Assembly (NCBI GenBank): GCA_027485995.1
Contig: JAIXPW010000119.1
Span: forward strand, 1 to 64,000
DNA length: 64,000 nt
Source of the DNA: Verrucomicrobiaceae bacterium
GTDB lineage: Bacteria > Verrucomicrobiota > Verrucomicrobiia > Verrucomicrobiales > Akkermansiaceae
Direction of reading: 5' to 3'
The notes under the pieces are model-generated. The model was not told the DNA's origin and did no database searches. It saw nothing but the letters and a program-made list of their open reading frames with translations. Position 1 is the first letter of the stretch, and the number at the start of each line of letters is the position of its first letter. The position numbers and the translations under genes are program-made. Positions 1 to 8,688 of the stretch are shown here, in pieces.

Positions 1-203
1 AGGATCTCCAATAAAGTTGAGAGAACTAGAATCCTTGTTTTTCTGACATACTGATTGCCGTTAATGTAACGGCCTTGCCGAAATCCATGAGCGGCCATGT
101 CGAATGGTAGCAGCCACGCGAGAAGAGCTGCAACAATGGCAAGCACCAGCGTCGCGCGTGCGAGTCTCAAAGGCTGATTGTAGGCGAATGAGGTCATGAT
201 CAT
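1..203 (-). CDS. Hypothetical membrane protein, truncated by the window edge
   Basis: An open frame runs from ATG at 203 to the first base of the window without a stop, giving 67 residues of an N-terminus. A hydrophobic stretch rich in Ala, Leu and Val (about residues 18-33) looks like a signal anchor or transmembrane helix, followed by a polar segment with aromatic residues. A second in-frame ATG lies at 197. I do not recognise the family. It lies downstream of ptsI on the same strand, separated by a hairpin-rich repeat, so co-transcription is uncertain. Confidence 0.4.
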   Translation of the reverse strand, partial: MIMTSFAYNQPLRLARATLVLAIVAALLAWLLPFDMAAHGFRQGRYINGNQYVRKTRILVLSTLLEI

Positions 204-211
204 GAATACTC

Positions 212-258
212 GGAGCGGGACGCTCCAGAGACGGACTGGAGCAGAGATGCTCCAGCCA
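212..258. repeat. REP-like double-hairpin element, copy 1
   Basis: Two inverted repeats lie in tandem: GGAGC (212-216) with GCTCC (222-226), then CTGGAGCA (236-243) with TGCTCCAG (248-255). Nearly the same sequence recurs at 54925-54971 between kdpC and kdpB. It sits just past the ptsI stop, so it could also act as a terminator or mRNA stabiliser. Repeat status is seen directly; function is inferred. Confidence 0.65.
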
Positions 259-261
259 CGG

Positions 262-2028
262 TTAATCTAACAAATTGCCGTAGTACTTTCGTGCCAGGGC
301 CAGGGAGAGGCCGAGGATTTCGTAGCTGTGGCCCTTCTTGAGTGCCTCATCGGACATGGCGGCGCATTCGGCGTGGCTGAGGGAACGGACGGCCTGGCCG
401 ACTCTTGGGACCTGGTGCGGGCCGACGGAAAGCTCCTCCACGCCGAGCCCGATGAGCAGCGGGGTGAGGCGGATGTCGCCGGCCATTTCGCCGCAGACGC
501 CGGTCCAGATGCCGTTGGCGTTGGCGGCGTCGATGGTGCGCTTGATGAGGCGGATGACGGCGGGGTGGGTGGGACGATACAGATCGGCGACGTGCGGATT
601 CACCCGGTCCACGGCGACCGTGTATTGAATGAGGTCGTTCGTCCCGATCGAGAAGAAGTCCACTTCCGGAGCGAGCAAATCCGCGCAGACGGCGGCACTG
701 GGGACCTCGATCATCACGCCGACCGGCATGTCGGGATTAAAGGGGACGTCGGCCTTCGAAAGCTCGTCCATGCACTCGCGCAGGGCGGTGCGGGCGCGCT
801 TGAGCTCGGACAGGCCGGAGACCATCGGGAACATCACGGCGATCTTGCCATGGGCGCTGGCCCGCAGGACGGCGCGGAGTTGGTCCTTGAACATCGCCGG
901 ACGCGAAAGCGAAACACGGATGCCGCGCCAGCCGAGGAAGGGGTTCGGCTCGGGGTCGGTCAACGGCTCGACCGGCAGCTTGTCGCCACCAGAGTCGAGC
1001 GTGCGGATGATGACCGTGTGGGGTGCCATTTCCTTCGCCATCCGGCTGTAGGCGGCGGTCTGCTTGGCTTCGTCGGGCATTTCCTCGCCGTTGAGCAGAA
1101 GGAATTCGGTGCGGTAGAGGCCGATGCCCTTGGCTCCGCTGCGTTTGACGAGTGGGAGTTCCTCGATCAGCTCGACGTTGGCGGAAAGCGTGATGGCGCG
1201 ACCGTCGGTGGTGTCGGTGGCGGCGTCGCGCATCGCTTCGAGGGCGGTGCGGACCTTGGCCTTCTCGGCGCTCAGAGTGCGGTAGTGGGTCAGCGTTTCC
1301 TCGGAGGGATGGAGGATCAGCTTGCCGGCATAGCCATCGAGGATGCCGGGGGTGAGGGTCTGGATGTCGATGACCGTGCCATCGAGTCCGAGCACCGCCG
1401 GAATGCCGAGGGCACGGGCGAGGATGGCGGTGTGGGAATTGACGCTGCCCAGCTCGGCGGCAAAGCCGAGGATGTGGCGGCGGTTCATCGCGGCCGTGTC
1501 GGACGGGGAAAAGTCGTAGGCGACGAGGATGTGCTGCTCCTCCGGCACCTGATGCCGGACCTCGCCATCGCCTTTGAAGTTCCTCAGCACCCGCTGGCAG
1601 ACGTCCTCAAGGTCCGCCGTGCGTTCGCGGAAATACGGATCCGGGATGCGGCGCATGGCCTCCAGGAAATTCTGCATCACCGCATAGAAGGCATACTCGG
1701 CATTCTGACCGCGCTCGCTGATGGCGTCGTGGACCTTGTCCACCACCGCGCGGTCCTCCAGCAGCATCCGGTGGGCTTCGAAAATGTCGCTCTCCTTGCC
1801 GCCAGCGAGGTCCTCGAGGCGTTGCTGCAGCTCGATGAGTTGCTTCTTCGTCACCTCCAGGGCGGCTCCGAAGCGTTCCTGCTCGCGGGCGACCTCGGAG
1901 TCCTCGATCTCATACACCTCGGGAGCGGAAAAGCCGCGTGCCATGACATGCAGCGGACCAATGGAAATGCCCGGCGACGCGGGGATTCCCTGATAGGTGA
2001 TTTCCTCTGGAACTTCGATTTCTGCCAT
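262..2028 (-). CDS. ptsI: Phosphoenolpyruvate-protein phosphotransferase, PTS enzyme I
   Basis: Enzyme I transfers phosphate from PEP to its own histidine and then to HPr in the cytoplasm. The 588-residue product has the usual length. It shows the phospho-histidine segment SVNSHTAILARA (His199), a PEP-binding TIM barrel with GLYRTEFLL, the SIGTNDLIQYT motif, and the active-site cysteine in GVCGEMAGD near the C-terminus. ptsH lies 115 bases upstream on the same strand, separated by degenerate repeats, and hprK lies upstream of that. No sugar-specific EII component is visible, so this chain may have a regulatory rather than a sugar-uptake role (inference). Confidence 0.95.
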   Translation of the reverse strand: MAEIEVPEEITYQGIPASPGISIGPLHVMARGFSAPEVYEIEDSEVAREQERFGAALEVTKKQLIELQQRLEDLAGGKESDIFEAHRMLLEDRAVVDKVHDAISERGQNAEYAFYAVMQNFLEAMRRIPDPYFRERTADLEDVCQRVLRNFKGDGEVRHQVPEEQHILVAYDFSPSDTAAMNRRHILGFAAELGSVNSHTAILARALGIPAVLGLDGTVIDIQTLTPGILDGYAGKLILHPSEETLTHYRTLSAEKAKVRTALEAMRDAATDTTDGRAITLSANVELIEELPLVKRSGAKGIGLYRTEFLLLNGEEMPDEAKQTAAYSRMAKEMAPHTVIIRTLDSGGDKLPVEPLTDPEPNPFLGWRGIRVSLSRPAMFKDQLRAVLRASAHGKIAVMFPMVSGLSELKRARTALRECMDELSKADVPFNPDMPVGVMIEVPSAAVCADLLAPEVDFFSIGTNDLIQYTVAVDRVNPHVADLYRPTHPAVIRLIKRTIDAANANGIWTGVCGEMAGDIRLTPLLIGLGVEELSVGPHQVPRVGQAVRSLSHAECAAMSDEALKKGHSYEILGLSLALARKYYGNLLD

Positions 2029-2070
2029 GCTGCCCCTTCAGAATGAAGCGGGCGAGGGGAAGGCCCAAGC

Positions 2071-2127
2071 TCGAAATTCGAAATCCGAGGGGCAAAAATC
2101 GAAACTCGAAATCTGAAATTCGAAACG
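2071..2127. repeat. Degenerate GAAATTCGAAA-type simple repeat between ptsH and ptsI
   Basis: The gap holds several imperfect copies of a 'cgaaattcgaaatc' unit and is locally AT-richer than its flanks. A related stretch lies at 2499-2527. Both lie between pts genes. I see no promoter that stands out. Confidence 0.5.
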
Positions 2128-2143
2128 GCAGAGGGGGGAGGCC

Positions 2144-2410
2144 TCAGTCCTCCTCGAACTTGCGCGTGATCAGATCCGCGATCGCATCGAGTGCGGCGTC
2201 GGCATCCTCGCCATCAGCGGAGACGGCAATCACCGATCCGTGGCCGGCGGCGAGCATCATCAGGCCCATGATGCTTTTCCCGTCCACTTCCTCACCATCC
2301 TTCTCAACGCGGATTTCCGATTGGAACCGGTTCGCCGTTTTGACGAACTGGGCCGCAGGCCGGGCGTGGATGCCGAGCTTGTTGAGGATGGTGAAATCTT
2401 TCCGAGGCAT
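2144..2410 (-). CDS. ptsH: Phosphocarrier protein HPr
   Basis: This 88-residue protein has both HPr regulatory sites: the catalytic histidine in LGIHARPAA (His15), phosphorylated by enzyme I, and the serine in VDGKSIMGLM (Ser46), the target of HPr kinase. Length and spacing match the family. It lies between hprK and ptsI on the same strand. With HprK encoded next door, Ser46 phosphorylation is very likely used. The C-terminus is acidic (RKFEED). Confidence 0.95.
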   Translation of the reverse strand: MPRKDFTILNKLGIHARPAAQFVKTANRFQSEIRVEKDGEEVDGKSIMGLMMLAAGHGSVIAVSADGEDADAALDAIADLITRKFEED

Positions 2411-2498
2411 GGAAGGGGGAGCTGGGACTGTTAACGGCGGGACTCTAGGGATCGATCCGCCGGGACTCCAAGGGAAAAAGTTCCAATTTGAGAAAGCA

Positions 2499-2527
2499 CG
2501 AAATTCGAAATTCTAAATTCGAATCGA
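2499..2527. repeat. Degenerate GAAATTCGAAATTC simple repeat between hprK and ptsH
   Basis: Imperfect tandem copies of an 'aaattcgaaattc' unit resemble those at 2071-2127. The surrounding 229-base gap (2411-2639) holds no gene that I can support. Confidence 0.45.
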
Positions 2528-2639
2528 AGAGGAAGAGCCTGCTCCCCAATTCATGTCAGCCACTCTCGAAGGGTTCATGGTCTGCCGGATCAGGCGACAA
2601 TTCCGAGAGGCTGACCTTTTCCTTTCCGCTTTTCCCCAT

Positions 2640-3626
2640 TCACCCCAACCCGCCACCGGCGGACATGTGGTTGAGGAGCTTCTGGTTGAACTCGTCCGCC
2701 ATGTTGTAGCCAAGGCGGCGAAGCTGCTGGTCGAGCGCGGCGATGGCGACCATGCGGGCGGTATCGCGACCCGGAGCGACCGGGATCTCGACGTGCGGGA
2801 TGTGCTGGCCGAGCAGCTCGTAGGTCTTTGGCTGGAGGCCCAGGCGATCGACCTCGTTCAGGTCGGCGTGGGGTTTCAGGGTGACCACAAGATCCAGACG
2901 CTTGTCGGGGCGGATCGAGGCGAGGCCGTAAAGGTTCGCGGCGTTGATGATGCCGATGCCGCGGATTTCCATGTAGCCGCGGGAAAGGTCGGGGGCGGTG
3001 GCGATGAGTTCGCCACCGACAAGTTTGATGCGCACCATGTCGTCGGCCACCAGCGAGCCACCGCGCTCCAACAGGCCGATGGCGGTTTCGCTTTTTCCGG
3101 AGCCGCTTTTTCCGACGATCAGGACGCCGATGCCGCGCATGTCGACCATGCAGCCGTGGACGGTGACCGTTGGGCCGAAGTCATGCTCCAGCCGGATGGT
3201 GGCGGCATTGAGGAATTTCATCGTCACCTGCGAGGTTCCGAAAATGGGAATGCGGTGGTCCTTGGCCACGGCCATCAGGTCGGCCCCGAGATCCGCGCCG
3301 CGGGCGACGACGATGCAGGGGATGTCGCGATCACAGATCCGCCGGAAACGGTCGGCCCGTTGGGAATCCGGGAGTTTTTTCAGGTAGGCCAGCTCCGAGT
3401 TGCCGAGGACCTGGATCCGTTTGCGGGCGAAGTAGGAGAAGAATCCGGCGAGCGCGAGTCCGGGACGGTTGATGGCCGGCTCGCTGATCAGGCGATCGAA
3501 GCCATGGCTCTCGCCATGCAGGGAAAGTCCGAGCACTTCGGCATGTCGCTCAAAGAACTCCCCGACGGTGATCGAGGCGATGGTTTTCACGCGCGGAGTC
3601 ATGGCCGCATTCGATGCGAAGGCCAT
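2640..3626 (-). CDS. hprK: HPr kinase/phosphorylase
   Basis: HprK phosphorylates HPr on Ser46 with ATP or PPi and reverses the reaction with Pi. The 328-residue product shows the N-terminal regulatory domain, a Walker A motif GKSGSGKSE (about residues 172-180), and the HprK signature region around RGIGIINAANLYG downstream of it. An internal ATG at 3602 (MTPRVKTIAS) is an equally good start and would give 320 residues, since family members often begin this way. It lies upstream of ptsH and ptsI on the same strand, forming a PTS signalling cluster without EII genes. Confidence 0.95.
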   Translation of the reverse strand: MAFASNAAMTPRVKTIASITVGEFFERHAEVLGLSLHGESHGFDRLISEPAINRPGLALAGFFSYFARKRIQVLGNSELAYLKKLPDSQRADRFRRICDRDIPCIVVARGADLGADLMAVAKDHRIPIFGTSQVTMKFLNAATIRLEHDFGPTVTVHGCMVDMRGIGVLIVGKSGSGKSETAIGLLERGGSLVADDMVRIKLVGGELIATAPDLSRGYMEIRGIGIINAANLYGLASIRPDKRLDLVVTLKPHADLNEVDRLGLQPKTYELLGQHIPHVEIPVAPGRDTARMVAIAALDQQLRRLGYNMADEFNQKLLNHMSAGGGLG

Positions 3627-3671
3627 GAAGTTTCAAGTTCCAATCGTGGAACTCCTCCACCGTAGCCGCCT

Positions 3672-4046
3672 TCAGGCCGTCTTCGGGAAAAAGCGGACCT
3701 GATCCAGGCCTTTGAAATGCTCGTCCTGAGTCCAAAGCAAGGCCTGATGGCGCAGCGCGGTCGCATAGATCAGGCTGTCTGCCAAGGGAAGCGGATGCCG
3801 TCCCGCTTCCAAGGCGAGTGATGAGTCCAGCTCGATGACCTTTCCCTGCTGCATGACCGCTACGATCTGCAGGGCGTCATTCTCACCCCGCTCACGGAGC
3901 ACTTTCTTGAAGACTTCGTAGAGCGTGATCACTGGCACCATCAGATTCTCCGTGTCCTCGATCGCCGGCGCGAAAAGCTCCGCCCGGCTGGTGTCCGCCA
4001 GGTATTCCAGCCAGCCGGATGAATCGACGACGTTCTTCATGGTCAC
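3672..4046 (-). CDS. PIN-domain ribonuclease toxin, VapC family
   Basis: PIN-domain toxins cleave RNA, often tRNA, with metal-binding acidic residues. This 124-residue protein has the expected acids in VVDSSGW (first Asp), LYEVFKK (Glu), LADSLIYATA (Asp) and WTQDEHF (Asp). Its start ATG overlaps the stop of the upstream AbrB-type antitoxin by ATGA (4043-4046), typical of a translationally coupled toxin-antitoxin pair. The closest neighbour downstream is hprK, but nothing links the two functions. Confidence 0.85.
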   Translation of the reverse strand: MTMKNVVDSSGWLEYLADTSRAELFAPAIEDTENLMVPVITLYEVFKKVLRERGENDALQIVAVMQQGKVIELDSSLALEAGRHPLPLADSLIYATALRHQALLWTQDEHFKGLDQVRFFPKTA

Positions 4047-4249
4047 AGCCGGTCAGCTTCACGCGCCACCTTCGTGTCCATCCCGCGAAGGAATCCGCGC
4101 ATCGACTTGACGGTGCGAACAGGGATGAATTCCACCCTGTCACCATAGCGGATCACTTGGAGTTTTTCGCCGGGTGTCAGATGGAGCGCATCCCGGATCA
4201 CCCGAGGGATCACCACTTGGAATTTGGGAGAAAGGGTGACGGTTTCCAT
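4043..4249 (-). CDS. AbrB/SpoVT-family antitoxin of a VapBC pair
   Basis: This 68-residue protein begins METVTLSPKFQVVIPRVIRD. That is the swapped-hairpin AbrB DNA-binding signature (SPKFQVVIP, GEKLQVI), followed by a basic tail that would contact the toxin. The start at 4249 is chosen because the domain begins there; the longer frame upstream is antisense to the EVE gene. Its stop overlaps the toxin start by four bases. Such antitoxins usually repress their own operon. Confidence 0.8.
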   Translation of the reverse strand: METVTLSPKFQVVIPRVIRDALHLTPGEKLQVIRYGDRVEFIPVRTVKSMRGFLRGMDTKVAREADRL

Positions 4250-4351
4250 ATCGATTGGCAGAACGTAATACGCCCGGAAGCCGGATGCAAGCAGGCGCTC
4301 CGGTCGCCTCTTTTCGCTTTCCACCAGAGGATCGTCTCCCATCTTTCCGCC

Positions 4352-4810
4352 ATGCGCCACTGGTTGATCAAGTCCGAGCCCGATGTCTTTTCGATCGATG
4401 ACCTCCCGAAGGTGAAGCAGGAGCCCTGGAGCGGCGTTCGGAACTACCAGGCGCGGAACTACATGTGGAAGGACATGCAGCCGGGCGATCTGGCGCTCTT
4501 CTACCACTCGAACGCCGTGCCGCCCGGCGTGGCGGGAGTTGCTCGGGTGGTGGGCGAGCCCTATCCGGACCCGACGCAGTTCCAGGAAAAGAGCGAGTAT
4601 TTCGACCCGAAGGCCAGCGAGGAAAAGCCGCGCTGGTGGCTGGTGGACTTCGAGTTTGTGGAAAAGTTTCCGAGATATGTGCCGCTGGCGGAGTTGAAGG
4701 AGGACGCGGCGCTTGAAGGCATGTTGGTGCTCCAGAAAGGCACGCGGCTCTCGATCACTCCGGTCGAGCCGAAGCATTTCAAGCGGGTTTGCAAGCTGGG
4801 GAAGAAGTAG
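4352..4810 (+). CDS. EVE-domain protein (PUA-like, thymocyte nuclear protein 1 family)
   Basis: The 152-residue product starts MRHWLIKSEPDVFSIDDL and continues with WSGVRNYQARNYMW and MQPGDLALFYHS, all classic EVE-domain segments. EVE domains have a PUA-like fold and are thought to bind modified bases in DNA or RNA. The start at 4352 is chosen because the family begins with this motif; the longer open frame upstream runs antisense through the antitoxin. It is divergent from the VapBC pair and convergent with galK. No modification enzyme is adjacent, so its ligand cannot be guessed. Confidence 0.9.
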   Translation: MRHWLIKSEPDVFSIDDLPKVKQEPWSGVRNYQARNYMWKDMQPGDLALFYHSNAVPPGVAGVARVVGEPYPDPTQFQEKSEYFDPKASEEKPRWWLVDFEFVEKFPRYVPLAELKEDAALEGMLVLQKGTRLSITPVEPKHFKRVCKLGKK

Positions 4811-4914
4811 CGCAACTTTGAAAGTTGCGGGCAGGGGGCGGCGGACTTTCTGGGGATCGGGGCAGCTTGGGTTTCGATCAGGCTCCACCCCGCACAAAAG
4901 TTGCAAACTTGTGC
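4811..4914. terminator. Convergent-gene hairpins, likely bidirectional terminator
   Basis: Between the EVE gene and galK, which converge, lie two hairpins. One is GCAACTTT-g-AAAGTTGC at 4812-4828. The other is an imperfect one at 4892-4914 with outer arms GCACAA and TTGTGC. The two resemble each other in inverted orientation (GTAGC.CAA.TTT). There is no long T tract, so terminator function is inferred from position. Confidence 0.5.
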
Positions 4915-6092
4915 TACTTCACCAGATGTGCGCCCTGAGAGGGCCGTGAGGCGAAGATCTGCGGCTTGATGCCGGTGGCGGCTTCGTATTTCTCGGCGAG
5001 CGTCGCGGCAATGGCCTCGGCCTTGTTGGATTCGCAGAGAGTCACGGTGGAGCCACCAAACCCACCACCTGTCATGCGGGCTCCGATCACGCCGCCGCAG
5101 CGGCCGATCGAGCGGGCGATCTCGACCATCAGATCGAGTTCCTTGCACGAGACCTCGAAGTCAGCACGCAACGAGTCATGGCTGGCGGCCATGAGTGGGG
5201 CGAGTTCGTCGTAGTGGTTGTGGGAAAGGGCTTCGGCGGCCTTCTGCGTGCGGGCGATTTCCGTGACGACGTGGCGTGAGCGGCGGTTCACGGGTGAGCC
5301 GAGCTTTTCCCAGTTTGCGATGACATCGGCCTCGGTGACATCGCGCCAGGAACTTTTTCCGATGATCGCGAGTCCGTCCTCGGTGTTCTTTCGCCGGGCG
5401 GCGTAGCCACCGTCGGAAAGCTGGTGGTGAACCATCGTGTTGGCGATGATGACGGTGAGGTCGGGATTTTCAAAAGGCACCAGCTCGGGCTCGCCGGAGC
5501 GGCAGTCGATCAGCACCAAGCGGTTCGTCTTTCCGAATGCCGAAGCGAACTGGTCCATGATGCCGCAGGGCACGTGGGCGAACTCATGCTCGGCCTTCTG
5601 GCACAGCAGGGCCTTTTCCCGGGTCTCCAGCACGGTGTCCAACAGACCCTCCAGCAAGGTGGCGGTGGCGCATTCGAGTGCGGCGGAGGAGGACAGACCC
5701 GCCCCGCCGGGGACCGACGAGACGATGAAGGCATCGAAGCCGTGGATCTGGTGGCCGCGATCCTGGAAGCCGCGGACCACGCCGCGCAGGTAGTTGGCCC
5801 ATTCGGGTTCGCCTTCGGTGACCGGCTGATCGAGCGCGAAGGTGGCGATGCCGGGGCTGTGGGCCGTGGCGATGCGGGCTTCGTTCGTGCCATTCGGCGC
5901 GGCGGCGATGACGATGTAGCGGTCGATCGCGAAAGGCATCACGAAGCCGTCGCAGTAGTCGATGTGCTCGCCGATCAGGTTCACGCGGCCCGGAGCGGCG
6001 GCGGTGACGGAGGCCTCGAGGTTGAAGGCCTGTTGGAGTCCGGCAGCTGCGTCAGCGGCGAGATCGGCGAGGGGTTCGTTGAGTTGCAACAT
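4914..6092 (-). CDS. galK: Galactokinase
   Basis: GalK phosphorylates alpha-D-galactose with ATP to galactose 1-phosphate, the first committed step of the Leloir pathway. The 392-residue GHMP kinase shows the galactokinase signature PGRVNLIGEHIDYCDGF near residue 35, the ATP-binding motif GGAGLSSSAALE, and the C-terminal GARMTGGGFGG motif. Length is typical. It is the last gene of a minus-strand run with a sodium:solute symporter and a small membrane protein (15-base gap), so the cassette probably imports and phosphorylates galactose. Other Leloir genes are not in the window. Confidence 0.95.
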   Translation of the reverse strand: MLQLNEPLADLAADAAAGLQQAFNLEASVTAAAPGRVNLIGEHIDYCDGFVMPFAIDRYIVIAAAPNGTNEARIATAHSPGIATFALDQPVTEGEPEWANYLRGVVRGFQDRGHQIHGFDAFIVSSVPGGAGLSSSAALECATATLLEGLLDTVLETREKALLCQKAEHEFAHVPCGIMDQFASAFGKTNRLVLIDCRSGEPELVPFENPDLTVIIANTMVHHQLSDGGYAARRKNTEDGLAIIGKSSWRDVTEADVIANWEKLGSPVNRRSRHVVTEIARTQKAAEALSHNHYDELAPLMAASHDSLRADFEVSCKELDLMVEIARSIGRCGGVIGARMTGGGFGGSTVTLCESNKAEAIAATLAEKYEAATGIKPQIFASRPSQGAHLVK

Positions 6093-6107
6093 GGGAAGGG
6101 AGGGGTC

Positions 6108-6302
6108 TCAGGCCTTCTTGCCGCGCTTGGCGAAGTAGAGCATCACCAGTCCGAAGACCAGCATGACGCCACCCCAGGTTGTATTCACGTTCAGGTCGAG
6201 GGATTTCGCATACATCGGGTCACCGTTGGTGGCCAATCCGTAAACTGCGAGCATGATGCCGTAGAGGGTGAAGACGAGGCCGATGGGAAGTCGAAGGTCC
6301 AT
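6108..6302 (-). CDS. Small two-helix membrane protein of the galactose cassette
   Basis: This 64-residue protein has two predicted transmembrane helices (about residues 5-25 and 42-59) and a basic C-terminal tail (AKRGKKA). It lies between the SSS symporter and galK with gaps of 19 and 15 bases, so it is almost certainly co-transcribed. I do not recognise a characterised function. An accessory role to the symporter is possible but unproven. Confidence 0.7.
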   Translation of the reverse strand: MDLRLPIGLVFTLYGIMLAVYGLATNGDPMYAKSLDLNVNTTWGGVMLVFGLVMLYFAKRGKKA

Positions 6303-6321
6303 GGTGGATGGGAGTGGGTGG

Positions 6322-8193
6322 TTACCAGAAGATGTAGTTGAGGACGACGACCGCGATCATCACGACGGTTCCGAGAACGGCGGGGCGCAGGATCCAGGGA
6401 TCGTTGTCGGAGTTCTGCTTCTCCGTGAGCGAGTAAACAAGCCCGCGCAGTTCGTCGTCGGTCTTGGTCCGCTTGGTCACCAGGGAAACCACGGCGTTCA
6501 CGGCGAAGGTGGTGCTGAAGGCCACGATGGCGACCCAGAAGCCCTGGGACATTTCCTTCGGATACTCGACGAGCTTGTCTGCGGGCAACCCGAGGAAGGT
6601 GAGCCAGCCGCCTTTCAAGCCCATGGCATTGCCGGTCGCGAAGCAGCTTCCGTGGAACAGGACGGCAGTGGTGGTGCCAACGACGAGTCCCCAGAAGGCT
6701 CCGCTGCTGTTTGAGCGTCGAGTGAACATGCCGAGCAGGAAGGTGGCGAACAGCGGCGCGTTGACAAAGCCAAAAACCAACTGCAGCACCGACATGATGT
6801 TGTTGTATTTGGAGGCGATGAGCGCACAGCCCATCGCGGCGATGATTCCGAACACGGTGGCTAGCTTTCCTGTGAAAAGGTAGTGGGAATCCTTCGCAGC
6901 CTTGGGAACGAGCACGACCTCCTCGGAGGTTCCGTCAGGGCGTGTCAGGGTGAAAGGTTTGGCAATATCGAGATACTTTTCGCGGATGGTCTTGTAGATG
7001 TCGTACGTCCAGACGGTGTTGAAGGCCGTTACGTTGGCCGCCATGCCGGACATGAACGAGGCCATCAGGGCGGTGAGCGCCAGCCCGAGCAGGCCGTTCG
7101 GGAAGTAATGGAAGATCATCGAAGGCAGCACCTGGTTGTAGTTGCTTTCCATGATTCCGGTGACCGCGTTGAGCTTCTGCGGGATTGAATAACCGCCGGC
7201 GACGGCGTCGGTGGTGAGGCCGTAGGCGATCATGCCGGGCAGGATCACGATGGCGGGGAAGAGCATCTTGGGGATGGCTCCGATGATCGGGGTGCGGCGG
7301 GCCGCGCCCATCGAGTTGGCAGCCAGGGCGCGCTGGACCTCGGCGAAGTTGGTGGTCCAGTAGCCGAAGGAAAGAACGAAGCCGAGGCCGAAGAGGATGC
7401 CATACCAGGGCACTCCGAGCGGATTGGCGGTGGTGGCGGTCTGGGCCCAGGAGTGGACCGCGCCTTCACCGGCAGGAGAGGCATGGAGCTTCGCCATCAG
7501 GCCGTCCCAGCCGCCCACATTCTTCAAGCCGAGGTAGGCGAGCGGGGCGATGCCGAAGACGATCATGAAGAACTGGAGCACCTCGTTGTAGATGGCCGAG
7601 CTGAGGCCGCCCTTGAGGACGTAGGCGAGAACGATCACCGAGGTCACGACGAGCGAGACGTAGTAATTCCAGCCGAGCAGGGTGTTCAGCAGATCGGCCA
7701 GGGCGTGCATCGAAATGCCGGACGAGGCCACCGTCATGAAGGCGAAGGACACCGAGTTGAAGACCCGGGTCGGTTCGCTATATCTCATCTTCAGATACTC
7801 CGGCACCGATTTGGCCTTGGAGCCGTAATACATCGGCATCATGAAGATCCCGAGGAAGACCATGGCGGGAATGGCCCCCACCCAGTAGAAATGGGAGGTC
7901 ATGATCCCATACTCCGCGCCGGAGGCCGCCATGCCGATCAGCTCCTGGGCACCGAGATTGGCGGAAATGAAGGCCAGGCCCGTCACCCAGCCCGGGATCG
8001 AGCGGCCGGAAAGGAAGAAATCCTCCGCACTTTTGACATGGCGCTTCAGCGCGAAACCGATGCCGATGACGAAGGCCAGATAGATCCCAAGAATCGAGTA
8101 ATCGATGAAATGAAGGTCGATTCCGGCCGGCTTGACGACCGCCTCCATGGCCGGGCCCGCACTGGCGAGCAACTCGAATGGGTTTAGAGACAT
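6322..8193 (-). CDS. Sodium:solute symporter, SSS family (probably galactose/glucose-type)
   Basis: SSS proteins couple sodium entry to uptake of sugars or other solutes across the inner membrane. The 623-residue product has the many hydrophobic helices of the SGLT branch, the segment ADLLNTLLGWNYY, and conserved motifs such as GRSIPGWVTGLAFISANLGAQ after the first helix. The start at 8193 (MSLNPFELL) is an ATG; a longer frame would need a TTG at 8229. It heads the minus-strand run leading to galK, which argues for galactose as substrate. Substrate specificity is inferred from context only. Confidence 0.88.
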   Translation of the reverse strand: MSLNPFELLASAGPAMEAVVKPAGIDLHFIDYSILGIYLAFVIGIGFALKRHVKSAEDFFLSGRSIPGWVTGLAFISANLGAQELIGMAASGAEYGIMTSHFYWVGAIPAMVFLGIFMMPMYYGSKAKSVPEYLKMRYSEPTRVFNSVSFAFMTVASSGISMHALADLLNTLLGWNYYVSLVVTSVIVLAYVLKGGLSSAIYNEVLQFFMIVFGIAPLAYLGLKNVGGWDGLMAKLHASPAGEGAVHSWAQTATTANPLGVPWYGILFGLGFVLSFGYWTTNFAEVQRALAANSMGAARRTPIIGAIPKMLFPAIVILPGMIAYGLTTDAVAGGYSIPQKLNAVTGIMESNYNQVLPSMIFHYFPNGLLGLALTALMASFMSGMAANVTAFNTVWTYDIYKTIREKYLDIAKPFTLTRPDGTSEEVVLVPKAAKDSHYLFTGKLATVFGIIAAMGCALIASKYNNIMSVLQLVFGFVNAPLFATFLLGMFTRRSNSSGAFWGLVVGTTTAVLFHGSCFATGNAMGLKGGWLTFLGLPADKLVEYPKEMSQGFWVAIVAFSTTFAVNAVVSLVTKRTKTDDELRGLVYSLTEKQNSDNDPWILRPAVLGTVVMIAVVVLNYIFW

Positions 8194-8259
8194 GGCCCCG
8201 AGGCTGTGGCCTTGGTCAAGCAACGTCAAGAATGCCGTTCGTCCGGCGCGGGGCTTGGA

Positions 8260-8571
8260 TTACTCCACTTCATACTCGGCGTGGACGATGGTGATGATGT
8301 CCGTTTGCTTCGAGGAGGTGTCGTTGTTGCCTTCGTTCGAGGTCGCGGTGGAATTGGTGGCGTTGACGTTGACGATGACCATGTCGGCATGGACCAGCTT
8401 GCCGACCCTGGTGTTTCCGGCCGAGTTCAGGATGCTCTCAGTCAAGGCCCGGGCATCCTTCGGGGCCTCAGAAAGCATCTCCAGTTTCAGTCCGCCGAGG
8501 CGCGTGTAGTGGTCGCTCGGGTCCTGCGAGGCGACATCGACGCCCTGTTCGAGCAGGGGCATCCTCTTCAT
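8260..8571 (-). CDS. C-terminal remnant of a SIMPL-domain (DUF541) protein
   Basis: The 103-residue frame resembles the second half of SIMPL proteins: LLEQGVDV, then YTRLGGLKLEMLSEAPKDAR, then a segment ending DTSSKQTDIITIVHAEYEVE. Full-length SIMPL proteins are about 230 residues with a signal peptide, and that half is missing here. Just upstream, in another frame, the bases encode HSTIRSNEED, which looks like the SIMPL segment that should come shortly before LLEQGV. This suggests a frameshift and deletion, so the locus is probably a decaying pseudogene. It lies at the end of the SulP/LptF run. Confidence 0.55.
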   Translation of the reverse strand: MKRMPLLEQGVDVASQDPSDHYTRLGGLKLEMLSEAPKDARALTESILNSAGNTRVGKLVHADMVIVNVNATNSTATSNEGNNDTSSKQTDIITIVHAEYEVE

Positions 8572-8688
8572 TTGACCGGATAGTTGAATGAGTCAGTTCG
8601 TCCATCTCCGCCACGCTCCCGTCGTGGTTGAAATCTCCTTCTTCCCTGCGATCGATCCCTCATGCAGGCGCCTTGGTTCGTGACCGAC

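Noticed and set aside
328..2046. Long plus-strand frame opposite ptsI
   Set aside because: It is the antisense shadow of a well-supported enzyme I gene; its protein is low in hydrophobic structure and has no family resemblance.
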